A DNA stretch of 64,000 nucleotides from Metabacillus sp. FJAT-52054 (GTDB lineage: Bacteria; Bacillota; Bacilli; Bacillales; Bacillaceae): the NCBI RefSeq assembly GCF_037201815.1, contig NZ_CP147407.1:3418723-3482722 (forward strand). Direction: 5' to 3'. This document shows positions 16,163 to 25,027 of the stretch, piece by piece (position 1 is the first letter of the stretch; the number at the start of each line of letters is the position of its first letter). Under the pieces are notes generated by a model, which was not told the DNA's origin, ran no database searches, and was given only the letters and a program-made list of their open reading frames with translations. The translations under genes and the position numbers were made by a program.

Positions 16163-17737
16163 TTATAGTCCTAAATCAAGACCATCTTCGGAGTCAGTTA
16201 CTCCATTCAGCATAAGGTTAAGACCAAGGTTCAAGCCGCTGTTGAAGCTGCTTTCGCTATCGTCTCCTTCTTCACTGTCAGAGAACATCGCTTGAAGATC
16301 TGTCATAAGTCCAACGTTCGCACCAAGCATAGATTCTTCACCATCTGTAAGGTTTAAACCAAGCTGATTGTTTGTTTTGGAGTTTAGTCCAGCTTCATAC
16401 GAATCATTTTCTTCATTTGATTGTACCCATAGTCCAGTAAGGATATCAGACATTCCATTAATCATAACAGACTCATTATCTTCCCCTTGTAAACCAAGTC
16501 CAAAGTTTGTAGCAGAATCTGTTCCAATTGCAGCTTTCGAAGAATCATCGTTTGTTTCGAAAACATTCCAGATTTTTGTGTTCGTATCAGCGTTTGCAAC
16601 AGCAGAGCTGTCTTCACCTTCTAAAACAGTTCCTACACCAGTTCCAAAGTTACCTTCTGTTTTTGAAGAATAAGAATCATTTTCTTCATCAACCACTGTT
16701 TCATTAGTGATTCCAGCGTTTCCTTTCGCTTTTACAGCGGCAGAAGCGTCTTCACCTTCAAGAACAGCACCTGTTTCACCAGCAAGATTCCCTTCAGTTT
16801 TAGAAGAGTATGTGTCATTTTCTTCGTCAACAACGGTTTCGTTAGAGATTCCAGCGTCACCTTTCGCATTCACTGCGGCAGAAGTGTCTTCGCCTTCAAT
16901 CATTGCTCCAGTTTCACCGGATGCTTTGGCATCAGTTTTAGAAGAGTAGTTATCTTCTTCTACTACGGTTTCATTGGAAACTCCAGCGTCACCTTTCGCA
17001 TTCACTGCGGCAGAAGTGTCTTCGCCTTCAATCATTGCTCCAGTTTCACCGGATGCTTTGGCGTCTGTTTTAGAAGAGTAGTTATCTTCTTCTACTACGG
17101 TTTTATTGGAGATTCCAGCGTCACCCTTTGCATTCACTGCAGCAGATGTATCCTCTCCTTCAATCATTGCTCCAGTTTCACCGGATGCTTTGGCATTTGT
17201 TTTAGAAGAATACTTATCATCTTCGACTACGGTTTCATTGGAAACTCCAGCATTGCCTTCCGCTTTGGCTGCAGCTGATGTATCTTCGCCTTTAATTACG
17301 GCTCCTGCTTCACCTTTTGCATCGGCATCAGTTTTAGAAGAATATGAGTCGTTTTCTTCATTCACGATGGTTTCATTGGAGACTTTTCCGCTGCCTTCTG
17401 CTTTCGCTGCGGCAGATGTGTCTTCGCCTTCAACGGCTGCGGCGGCTCCCGCTGTCCCCTCTGCTTCTGAAACAGTTGTCTTCGTATCTTCTGTTTCTTT
17501 CACATCGGATTTAATGTTTCCATCTGTAACCGTATCTGCTTTTACACGCTGATCGTCACTGCGATCCAGGATATTGATGTTTTCGAGCAAGCTTTGATTT
17601 TCTCCGCTTTCCAAGATATTGATTCTATCCAAGTCCAGCAAAGAATCCTTTTCCGCTGCGTAGCTTGTTTGGCCTCCAACAAATAGACTTGCTGCAAGAG
17701 CACCTGTAACGGTTAATGTTCTGAGTACGTTTTTCAT
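16163..17737 (-). CDS. Secreted acidic repeat protein
   Basis: A 524-residue protein with a signal peptide (cut near SYAAEKD) and no other membrane segment. From about residue 95 to 400 it consists of about 42-45-residue repeats with the pattern GEDTSAA-x2-AKGDAG-x-SNETVV followed by an acidic stretch, YSSKT and GE(T/A)GA. The C-terminal 120 residues are rich in Asn, Gly, Leu and Asp. No sorting signal is present, so it is released or held by other contacts. The protein is strongly acidic. I do not recognise the family. It starts 35 bases after the stop of the other repeat protein with its own AAGGAGAG site and is probably cotranscribed with it. Confidence 0.8.
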   Translation of the reverse strand: MKNVLRTLTVTGALAASLFVGGQTSYAAEKDSLLDLDRINILESGENQSLLENINILDRSDDQRVKADTVTDGNIKSDVKETEDTKTTVSEAEGTAGAAAAVEGEDTSAAAKAEGSGKVSNETIVNEENDSYSSKTDADAKGEAGAVIKGEDTSAAAKAEGNAGVSNETVVEDDKYSSKTNAKASGETGAMIEGEDTSAAVNAKGDAGISNKTVVEEDNYSSKTDAKASGETGAMIEGEDTSAAVNAKGDAGVSNETVVEEDNYSSKTDAKASGETGAMIEGEDTSAAVNAKGDAGISNETVVDEENDTYSSKTEGNLAGETGAVLEGEDASAAVKAKGNAGITNETVVDEENDSYSSKTEGNFGTGVGTVLEGEDSSAVANADTNTKIWNVFETNDDSSKAAIGTDSATNFGLGLQGEDNESVMINGMSDILTGLWVQSNEENDSYEAGLNSKTNNQLGLNLTDGEESMLGANVGLMTDLQAMFSDSEEGDDSESSFNSGLNLGLNLMLNGVTDSEDGLDLGL

Positions 17738-17772
17738 AATAAAATTCTCTCCTTTTAATAAAAGTTTTTTGT

Positions 17773-18969
17773 TTATATGCTTTTAGTTAAAAGAAGAGAA
17801 GATTGGGGCGGCTGTGCCGGCGGAGCATTTAACCATTGGTCATAGTAGTTCTTACTCTGGCTGTTATGGATTGGATCCGCGAAAATAAATTCCCCCTGCA
17901 TCGGATTCAGCAGTCCGATCGCTGCCAATCCTGAACTGGCTGCGCTGCTTCCTGTCATCGTTGTTGTAGAGGATGACGGAGCACTTTGGCTTACTGTAAT
18001 GGCGGTTAGTTTTTCTTTCACCATTTCAGGCGGCCCGTTTGCCGGATCTTCCGTACCCTTTACTATTTTTGCAGGGCTTGTTTCGGAAGGCTTAGCCGTG
18101 ATTTTTGCACGTTCTGGCTCAGTTTGGCTGATTACCTTTTTTACTGGCGCTTGAACGGCTGCTGCAGGTTTCTTGCTTGCTTCCGGTTTATCGGCAGCCT
18201 GCAAGGAATTGGATGTTTCTTTTTCTATTGTTTCTTTCGTATCCTTTTCTTTCAGTTCAGCTGGAGCTTGATCCTTTACAGGAGTTACAGCAGGTTTTGG
18301 ATCTGCTTCACTTTTAGGCTGCTCCTCTTTTACCGGGATGTCTGATTTGGCTGGAGTGCTGCCAGTATTTACTGAGACGCTGTCTTTGTTTCCTTCAGCC
18401 TGAACAATCTTTGTATCGATTTTGATACTTGGCTCTTTGGATACATCGGCTTGAATCACGTTTGTATCGATTTTAATGCTTGGTTCTTCCGATACATCTG
18501 CTTTGACTATGCCGGTGTTCACGTTGACAGAAGGTTTTTCTGATAAGTCTGCATTAGCGATTCCCGTTTCAACCTTGACGCTTGGCTTTCTGGAAAGATC
18601 TGCGTTTACTGCTCCAGCGTTCACTTTTAAAGAAGGATCTTTTGATAGATTTAAATCCACTAAAGGCTTGCCGTCGGATAGGGAATCTGTCACCTTGTCC
18701 GTTGTAGTAGATAGAGACTCTGTTACAGAAGAAACCGTTTTACTTAATGCGTTTTGGGTGCTGCTTTCCTTTTTAATCGGAGCAGCCTGCTTTTCTTCCA
18801 TAGCAGAATCTTCTTTTTCTGTTGAAACACCAATGACTTCATTCGTGACAGATTCCACAATTCCAGTGGTATTTTTCACAGTTGAGCTCAGCAAGCCTTC
18901 AGCGGAAGCGAATGCAGGAACCGTTAAGATTCCTAAGACTAATGCAGCCTGAATTACTTGCTTATGCAC
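17773..18969 (-). CDS. Secreted low-complexity repeat protein
   Basis: A 398-residue protein with a signal peptide (cut near ASAEG). At about residues 105-195 there are five or six repeats of 17-18 residues with the pattern (S/D)-x-(K/E)PS(V/I)K-x-(D/N/E)T-x3-AD. A Lys/Glu/Pro/Ala-rich disordered region and a Ser/Thr-rich patch follow; the end is Pro/Gln-rich. I do not recognise a family. The GTG start sits behind an excellent site, AAGGAGGAGGTGA. It is the first gene of a two-gene set of secreted repeat proteins, possibly surface or matrix components; that role is inference. Confidence 0.78.
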   Translation of the reverse strand: MHKQVIQAALVLGILTVPAFASAEGLLSSTVKNTTGIVESVTNEVIGVSTEKEDSAMEEKQAAPIKKESSTQNALSKTVSSVTESLSTTTDKVTDSLSDGKPLVDLNLSKDPSLKVNAGAVNADLSRKPSVKVETGIANADLSEKPSVNVNTGIVKADVSEEPSIKIDTNVIQADVSKEPSIKIDTKIVQAEGNKDSVSVNTGSTPAKSDIPVKEEQPKSEADPKPAVTPVKDQAPAELKEKDTKETIEKETSNSLQAADKPEASKKPAAAVQAPVKKVISQTEPERAKITAKPSETSPAKIVKGTEDPANGPPEMVKEKLTAITVSQSAPSSSTTTMTGSSAASSGLAAIGLLNPMQGEFIFADPIHNSQSKNYYDQWLNAPPAQPPQSSLLLTKSI

Positions 18970-19204
18970 CTTATGTTTTCACCTCCTCCTTGAAAAGTCA
19001 TTTTTCATGCAGTAACGATTAATTTTGTGTATTCGATAAGCTAACGGAAAAGATTTAGGTTTGGATCACTATTTTGTCATTTACTCAAAAAAAATTTGGC
19101 TATTTTCTTAAACATGGTTGTTTTGACAAATAATTTGGGAGGTTAAGGGCAGCTCTATTTACATTTATCTTTAACACAACCCTCTCTGACAGAGCCAAAA
19201 TTTT

Positions 19205-20305
19205 TTAATTGATCACCCCATGCTCTGTCACTGTAACTTCAACTTTTGGAAGGATTTCTATGGATGGATATTCTTTTTCCCAGTCAAGATTCTTCCATAC
19301 GTGAGGATAGTAAGCCATTAATTCTCTCCCGATTCCAAACATATCACTGTTTGCTTCCTGGATTTTGCTGATGACGGATTTAGCTTCGGCTGTAAGCTGC
19401 TCTGAGATTTTCTTATTTATTGCTTTAACTAATTTTTCATTTGTCAAAGAATCCTGCGGGTATTCTGCCACATCAATTTCAGCCTTCATTTTTACTTCAG
19501 CCTTTATATTTCCGGGAGTTGCATGGATTACGTTCATTCCGGACTTCACTTTTAGGAATGAATAGGTGATATAGTTATTTTTTTCAGGCTTCTCTCCATC
19601 ATGAATACGGTTAACATATCTTGCAGATTTAGCCTTTGCCCCCATTAATAAAAGCAATAGCGTTGATTCATCAACAGAAAGATATCCAGACAGAACTTTA
19701 TCATGAAAAAGAGCTATGCCATCCACGGTTACTTCATTTAACTCTTTTTTTACCAAAGGAAGACCAAAGTCTTTTCCTTCATCAAACATCAGGGTACAGA
19801 TCGTCTGCAGGCTATGAATAGGGCTAACCGTCGATTTTTCCTGGCTTTCAATGATTTCAATCAAATACTCGGAAATGAGCACATTCCCAACCATTCCCAT
19901 ATCTAAAATTTCACTTGCATCCCCTTTTGCTACAGCCACCTTGGAAGAAACCGAACTATTGGAGTCTCTGTACAGCACATCCAGATATGAATAGATATCA
20001 CTTTTTGCAAGATTTTCACCAAGGAGAAAAATTCTGTTTTTTGAAGGATCAAATTGGCCGGATACCTTCCTGTCCATGATCATCCTGGATTCCCTTAATG
20101 TATGAGCTTTTGTATGAACAATCGAATTATTCGGAATTCCGCCAATGAAGTCTCTAATCGTGGCCGTCACGTATAATTGTTCATCCTCAACCAGATCAAT
20201 TCCCGTCCCAAAAACAAGTCTGCTATCCTTGAGCAGGCGCTGATCCCAGCATCCAGATATAAAGATTTGCAAACCAGCCAATACCGCGAGCATGATTTTC
20301 TTCAT
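19205..20305 (-). CDS. Ger(x)C family germination lipoprotein
   Basis: A 366-residue lipoprotein of the GerAC type. The signal sequence ends in the lipobox ISGC with Cys19 as the lipidated residue, then the family hallmark WDQR. The C-terminal part has the usual VIQAx-like alpha/beta domain. It is the C subunit of a germinant receptor in the spore inner membrane. The ATG start lies one base after the stop of the B-subunit gene. It is the last gene of a complete A-B-C operon. Confidence 0.92.
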   Translation of the reverse strand: MKKIMLAVLAGLQIFISGCWDQRLLKDSRLVFGTGIDLVEDEQLYVTATIRDFIGGIPNNSIVHTKAHTLRESRMIMDRKVSGQFDPSKNRIFLLGENLAKSDIYSYLDVLYRDSNSSVSSKVAVAKGDASEILDMGMVGNVLISEYLIEIIESQEKSTVSPIHSLQTICTLMFDEGKDFGLPLVKKELNEVTVDGIALFHDKVLSGYLSVDESTLLLLLMGAKAKSARYVNRIHDGEKPEKNNYITYSFLKVKSGMNVIHATPGNIKAEVKMKAEIDVAEYPQDSLTNEKLVKAINKKISEQLTAEAKSVISKIQEANSDMFGIGRELMAYYPHVWKNLDWEKEYPSIEILPKVEVTVTEHGVIN

Positions 20306-20306
20306 C

Positions 20307-21404
20307 TCACATACTCCCTTTGGTTTTCTTTTTGTAAAAAAACAAGCCAATGATCAAAAGAAGTGACGGAATGACAATAATAGGAATCACGCTAAATTTG
20401 AGCAGAATATCGTTGACTATATACATCTGCTTTTCATCCTTTAAAAACAAAGCTATCAAAAATGTTGCGGCGCAAAGACCATAAGCAAGATACGGCCTTT
20501 TCAGTTTCATAAGAACCGTTTTCAACCCTTCTGTTGATAGGAATAAGTAACTTACATAAGAGGTGGAAACATTGACAATCCAGATGGATGCGAAAAGCAA
20601 ATCAAACCTTTCCACGACCTGAATATAAAGGGCCTTTACCAAATAAAGAAGCGGCTGCGGAATGATATCCATCTCGTCCGGACTAAAAACAATTTGGCAG
20701 ACGACTGTTAAATACGTGTAAACTCCAGTGACTGTAAAATTTGCCCATGTGGCGGATTTTAAAATGGCTCCTGCCGTTTTTGTCTTGACAAGAGGATATA
20801 AAATTAAAAGGACTTCAAACCCGATCATTGAAAAATAAGCTTTGGTGATTCCCATTGAAATTTCTTTCCAGCCCGATTGCGACAGGGGCAGCAGATACCT
20901 GAAATCTAATGGATAGGAAAAAAGAGCAATGACCGTAATCACTAATAGCAGAATAATCAATCCCGATACAATTACATGAAACTTCGCAATAACTTCAGCC
21001 TCTTCTTTTCCAAGGTATACTCCTACAAGGCAAAGCATTGCTACAATAATCCACCTTGGCGTTTCATCCAGCACCCAGTCCTTAATGATTCCCACTGCAA
21101 AAACAAGAATGACAACCATGACTGTAATTCCGTACAAAACGTACAGTCCATTGATGAATCTCCCCGCAATTCCCCCTAGCATGCTGACTGAGTATTGGAA
21201 CAGATTTTTTTCCGGGTTCCTTTTTGCCAATAGCCAATATAGCGTGATGACCATTTGAATGAGGATGCCTGTTACCACAATGGAAATCCACGCATCCCCT
21301 TTCGCTTCACTTTGAACCTCATAAGGAAGTCCAAGAATCCCCACCCCAATTTGGGTTTGAATGATGAAGAAGTAGAGCTGAAAAGGAGATAGATTTTTAT
21401 TCAT
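20307..21404 (-). CDS. GerAB-type spore germination permease
   Basis: A 365-residue membrane protein with about ten transmembrane helices of the amino acid/polyamine (APC) fold. SPFQLYFFIIQTQIGVGIL near the N-terminus is typical of GerAB proteins. In known receptors this subunit binds the germinant and forms the conducting pore. The ATG follows GAGGGTGGAG and overlaps the end of the A-subunit gene by 8 bases. The germinant cannot be told from the sequence. Confidence 0.92.
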   Translation of the reverse strand: MNKNLSPFQLYFFIIQTQIGVGILGLPYEVQSEAKGDAWISIVVTGILIQMVITLYWLLAKRNPEKNLFQYSVSMLGGIAGRFINGLYVLYGITVMVVILVFAVGIIKDWVLDETPRWIIVAMLCLVGVYLGKEEAEVIAKFHVIVSGLIILLLVITVIALFSYPLDFRYLLPLSQSGWKEISMGITKAYFSMIGFEVLLILYPLVKTKTAGAILKSATWANFTVTGVYTYLTVVCQIVFSPDEMDIIPQPLLYLVKALYIQVVERFDLLFASIWIVNVSTSYVSYLFLSTEGLKTVLMKLKRPYLAYGLCAATFLIALFLKDEKQMYIVNDILLKFSVIPIIVIPSLLLIIGLFFYKKKTKGSM

Positions 21405-22908
21405 TTTTTCTCCACCCTCTTGACTTTGATTCCTTCCATGAATAAACCGGCTTCGTATCACGCGGCCTTTCATTCATCATCCAGATTGGAACACGGAAGA
21501 CCGTGTCTTTAAAAAACTTAAAGTCAAAAGGTGCCAGAGGATAAAAATAGGGACAGCCAAAGGGCTTTAATTTCACAAGATGAATCAATATAAGCATAAA
21601 AGAAATCACAATTCCGAAGAAACCAAAAAGGGCCGACATCAGCATAATCGGAAAGCCTAAAATCCTGATTGTATTGCTCATCTCATTGGAAGGAATGACA
21701 AAGGAAGAGATGGCAGTAATGGCGACTACAATAATCATGGTGTTGGAAACAAAATGAGCTTCCACTACTGCCGTTCCGATCACTAAACCTCCGACGACGC
21801 CAATGGTCTGGGAAATGGCATTTGGAAGGCGAATCGCTGCTTCTCTAAGCAATTCAAGAGTAAGCTGCATAATCATGGCTTCAAGAACCGGCTGGAATGG
21901 AACATATTCCAGTGAGCTTTTAATGGAGAAAACAATTTCCACCGGGATTACCTCATAGTTAAAGGAAACGAGGGCGATATAGAAGGCGGGCAGCCCCAAT
22001 GCAATTAAAAAAGAGACCATTCGTACAATTCTGTAAAAGGATCCAATTAGCGTCCGCTGGTTATAATCCTCCGATGACTGAAAAAATGTAAAGAAGTGGG
22101 CAGGCAGAATCAGTACAGTCGGACTTCCTTCCATCAAAATTGCGATCCTTCCATCCATTAAATTCGACGCTGCCCGATCTGGCCTTTCCGTGCTCAAAAA
22201 CTGAGGAAACGGAGAAAATGGGTAGTCCTCGAGAAATTCCTCAAAATAACCCGGTGATTGAACAGAATCTACCTGAAGGTAGCTGAGCCTTCTTTCCACT
22301 TCTTTAACGAGGGATGGATTCACAATTTTCCCTACATAGACAATTGCCATTTTCGAATGGCCCGTCCTTCCTACTGAACGAAACTGAACAGTTAAGGAAG
22401 GACTTTTAATTCTTTCGCGGATAAAATGAATGTTTTTCAATACATTTTCAGAAAAGCTTTGGTGTGATCCTCTGATTACTTTCTCATTATTCGGTTCCTG
22501 GCCGGTATCCATCTCTTTTTTGTATACATTTAATAAAAAGAGCTCTGTTTCTCCCTCTATAAATAAAAGACAATGTCCTTCCACCATGGATTCAATAGCG
22601 CTATCAAGCTCCAAGGTCCTATGCATGACGGTAATGGTCACAATGTCTTCAATTTTTCCTTTTTGCTTATTCAAGAGAGGTTTTAAAACATTCGTCTGAA
22701 TGATCTCGCGGTCTGCTATGGAATCTATATAGAGAATAAATGTATTTTTTTCATTGAAAATAAACCTCTTTATTTTCAGATCATCCGCCTGGAAGAACGA
22801 ATTCTTTATGTATGAAATCGTTTCGTCCGGGCTTCCTGAAGAGAGCGGCCCGTTCCCGCTGCCTGTTCTAGCCGATGGATCATGATTGATATGAGAGCTT
22901 GAGCTCAT
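21397..22908 (-). CDS. GerAA-type spore germination protein
   Basis: A 503-residue germinant-receptor A subunit. A soluble N-terminal region (residues 1-280, including the family-typical VGRTGHSKMAIVYVGKI) is followed by about five membrane helices with PFQPVLEAMIMQLTLELLRE and a C-terminal cytoplasmic tail. It is first in the A-B-C operon. The start follows GAGGTGG. A sigma-G-like promoter lies just upstream, as expected for forespore expression. Confidence 0.93.
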   Translation of the reverse strand: MSSSSHINHDPSARTGSGNGPLSSGSPDETISYIKNSFFQADDLKIKRFIFNEKNTFILYIDSIADREIIQTNVLKPLLNKQKGKIEDIVTITVMHRTLELDSAIESMVEGHCLLFIEGETELFLLNVYKKEMDTGQEPNNEKVIRGSHQSFSENVLKNIHFIRERIKSPSLTVQFRSVGRTGHSKMAIVYVGKIVNPSLVKEVERRLSYLQVDSVQSPGYFEEFLEDYPFSPFPQFLSTERPDRAASNLMDGRIAILMEGSPTVLILPAHFFTFFQSSEDYNQRTLIGSFYRIVRMVSFLIALGLPAFYIALVSFNYEVIPVEIVFSIKSSLEYVPFQPVLEAMIMQLTLELLREAAIRLPNAISQTIGVVGGLVIGTAVVEAHFVSNTMIIVVAITAISSFVIPSNEMSNTIRILGFPIMLMSALFGFFGIVISFMLILIHLVKLKPFGCPYFYPLAPFDFKFFKDTVFRVPIWMMNERPRDTKPVYSWKESKSRGWRKNE

Positions 22909-22930
22909 CCGCTTCCACCTCGATTATTTT

Positions 22931-22960
22931 TAGCATTTTCGATTCTGTCTGAAAATATAC
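22931..22960 (-). promoter_or_regulatory. Sigma-G-like promoter of the ger operon
   Basis: On the minus strand, -35 GTATA (22956-22960), an 18-bp spacer and -10 AATGCTA (22931-22937), close to the forespore consensus GYATR and CATnnTA. It lies 23 bases before the start codon. Confidence 0.6.
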
Positions 22961-22984
22961 AGCCTGGGAAACCCGTAAACGGCA

Positions 22985-23015
22985 AAAAACCTGCAGAGCA
23001 GGTCTGCAGGTTTTT
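22985..23015. terminator. Terminator after desaturase gene
   Basis: Twelve-base arms AAAAACCTGCAG / CTGCAGGTTTTT. It lies 9 bases past the desaturase stop and works on the minus strand. Confidence 0.88.
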
Positions 23016-23023
23016 CAGGGCTA

Positions 23024-24040
23024 TTACATTTCTGAATTCGGTTTACGGAGAAGATGTTTTATATCCTTAAAACGGACGAACGTTCTATTTTTCTGATCCC
23101 ACAGATGAAAACGGAGGGATTTAAAGCTGGAAAGAAGCGTAATCGTTGTCGCCTTGTGGAGCGGCGGAGTGGATTGATGCGCTTTTTCCAGGTTGTAGTT
23201 TGGCACCTTAGGGCTCAAATGGTGAACGTGGTGAAAGCCGATGTTGCCTGTTACCCATTGAAGAACCTTCGGGAGCTTGTAATAAGAGCTGCCGTCTACA
23301 GCCGCTTTGACATAATCCCATTCTTCTTCATTCTCATAATAGGAATCTTCAAATTGATGCTGTACATAAAACAGCCAAATTCCAAGAGCACCAGATACAA
23401 AGACAATCGGAACCTGGATAAGCAGGAACGCCTGCCAGCCAATCCACCAGCACATGAGCGCATAAGATCCGGCAATCAAAAAGTTAATCAAGTACGTATT
23501 GAGGCGTTCTTTTTTCCTTGCTCCTTTACGGTTAAAGCGGTTCGAAATAAGGAAAAGATAGATTGGGCCAAGTCCGAACATCACAAGCGGATTGCGGTAT
23601 AGCTGATAACCAATTTTTCTCCAAAAAGACGAAGAAACATATTCATCAACCGTTAATACCCAAATATCGCCTGTTCCTCTTTTTGTTAAGTTACTGCTTG
23701 TCGCATGGTGAATGGAATGGGCTCTCTTCCATTTTTCATAAGGGAATAACGTGAGGACACCGCTTATAATCCCAAGAATGTCATTGCCTTTGCGGGTCTT
23801 CATAAACGATTGATGGCAGCAGTCATGGAAAATGATAAAGATTCGAATGACAAAACCTGAAGCTGCAATCGCGAGAGCAAGGGACAGCCAATAGGAAACG
23901 GACAAACATTGATAGGCTGCAAACCAAAGGAGAAAAAATGGCGGAAATGTATTAATAAGCTGTCTTACGCTTGATTTCACACTGGATTTTTCAAATGGGG
24001 CCATGTCTTTTTTGAGCATTACTTGTTTTTGTTTAGACAT
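23024..24040 (-). CDS. des: Membrane fatty-acid desaturase (Des-like)
   Basis: A 338-residue membrane di-iron enzyme with four to six helices. The three His boxes are intact: HDCCH (72-76), HSIHH (108-112) and HHVHH (270-274). It resembles B. subtilis delta-5 acyl-lipid desaturase Des, which introduces double bonds after cold shock. Unlike B. subtilis, no desK/desR pair follows it here; a germination operon follows instead. The start has GAGGAGGA upstream. Confidence 0.88.
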   Translation of the reverse strand: MSKQKQVMLKKDMAPFEKSSVKSSVRQLINTFPPFFLLWFAAYQCLSVSYWLSLALAIAASGFVIRIFIIFHDCCHQSFMKTRKGNDILGIISGVLTLFPYEKWKRAHSIHHATSSNLTKRGTGDIWVLTVDEYVSSSFWRKIGYQLYRNPLVMFGLGPIYLFLISNRFNRKGARKKERLNTYLINFLIAGSYALMCWWIGWQAFLLIQVPIVFVSGALGIWLFYVQHQFEDSYYENEEEWDYVKAAVDGSSYYKLPKVLQWVTGNIGFHHVHHLSPKVPNYNLEKAHQSTPPLHKATTITLLSSFKSLRFHLWDQKNRTFVRFKDIKHLLRKPNSEM

Positions 24041-24228
24041 ATCTTCCTCCTCGAGGGTTAGGTACGTGATCTATTTTCAGCTGAACAGCTGTTATTTTTA
24101 TCTTCATGAACTACTCCCATCTTACTATGTTTGGCTCCATAAAACTAGATGCTTTAATTTTATAAAGAGTTAAAATATCGGAAACATTCTTCAAATGACT
24201 GCTGTGACTGAGTTCAGCACCTGAAAAA

Positions 24229-24918
24229 TTAGAACAGTTTAACAAATGGAAAGAATTGAGTTTTCAGCTCTTCGGCATATAAAATATGTAAGGATTCGCT
24301 CTCATCTCTTCTGAAGGGAACAGTGATGGTGTCTGTGTGAATAATGCACGTTCCTAATTGAAGCTTCCAAGGCTCATGATCAAGATTTCCCCGGAATAGA
24401 TGGCCTCTTTTTTCGGTAAAGAGGCAATATCGTTCCGTCAGCCAAAGATCGAGTGCGGATGGCTTCATGATCACCTCAGATGAAGCAGGTCCATATTCTA
24501 TATGAAGCTTTGCAGAAGGAGCTCCCTTATGAAGTCTTTCCGAGGTGAATTGCGTCCGTTTTCCTTCCTTCTCCGCCATCATTTTTGCACGGTAATATGG
24601 CAGATGAAAGAACGACCTTGCCACCTTAACTCCAATCAGGCTGCTCGCGTCAAGACTGAAGAAATATACCCCCGGGTTGCTGCTGCAGGTTACATACGTC
24701 CGAATGTTCAGCTCTAACAGGTTAGACAGGCGAGGGATAGAGGGGAATCCCCTGAATCTGATGTCATCCATTTCAAACGGCACGAGTCCTATCCAAGCCT
24801 GGCCTTCAAATACATCTGCTGTTAATGAATGAGGAAGCCTTTCCTGCAGCCATGCAGGGTCAACCGGCCAATGCACAAACAGCAGATTCCGCCACGTTTG
24901 CTTCATGATCCATTTCAC
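24229..24918 (-). CDS. YqjF/DUF2071 family protein
   Basis: A 229-residue soluble protein similar to B. subtilis YqjF (DUF2071, acetoacetate-decarboxylase-like fold). Recognisable are LFVHWPVDP near the start, FEGQAWIGLVPF near residue 38 and the NVRTYV-like ELNIRTYV near 70. The function is unknown. I prefer the GTG at 24918, which follows GAGAGGGGGG, over an ATG six codons upstream whose own codons make up that site. It stands alone. Confidence 0.8.
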   Translation of the reverse strand: MKWIMKQTWRNLLFVHWPVDPAWLQERLPHSLTADVFEGQAWIGLVPFEMDDIRFRGFPSIPRLSNLLELNIRTYVTCSSNPGVYFFSLDASSLIGVKVARSFFHLPYYRAKMMAEKEGKRTQFTSERLHKGAPSAKLHIEYGPASSEVIMKPSALDLWLTERYCLFTEKRGHLFRGNLDHEPWKLQLGTCIIHTDTITVPFRRDESESLHILYAEELKTQFFPFVKLF

Positions 24919-24992
24919 CAAATCCCCCCTCTCCATTATGTATATGTGCCTCTTAAAATAATTTAGCCAGATAGAGAATCAGCCATTCAAAA

Positions 24993-25023
24993 AAATCCGC
25001 CTCCCTGATTAGGAGACGGATTT
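24993..25023 (-). terminator. Terminator of nucleoside transporter gene
   Basis: Stem AAATCCGCCTCC / GGAGACGGATTT (one G-T type mismatch) followed on the minus strand by TTTTTG, right after the stop at 25028. Confidence 0.85.
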
Positions 25024-25027
25024 TATT

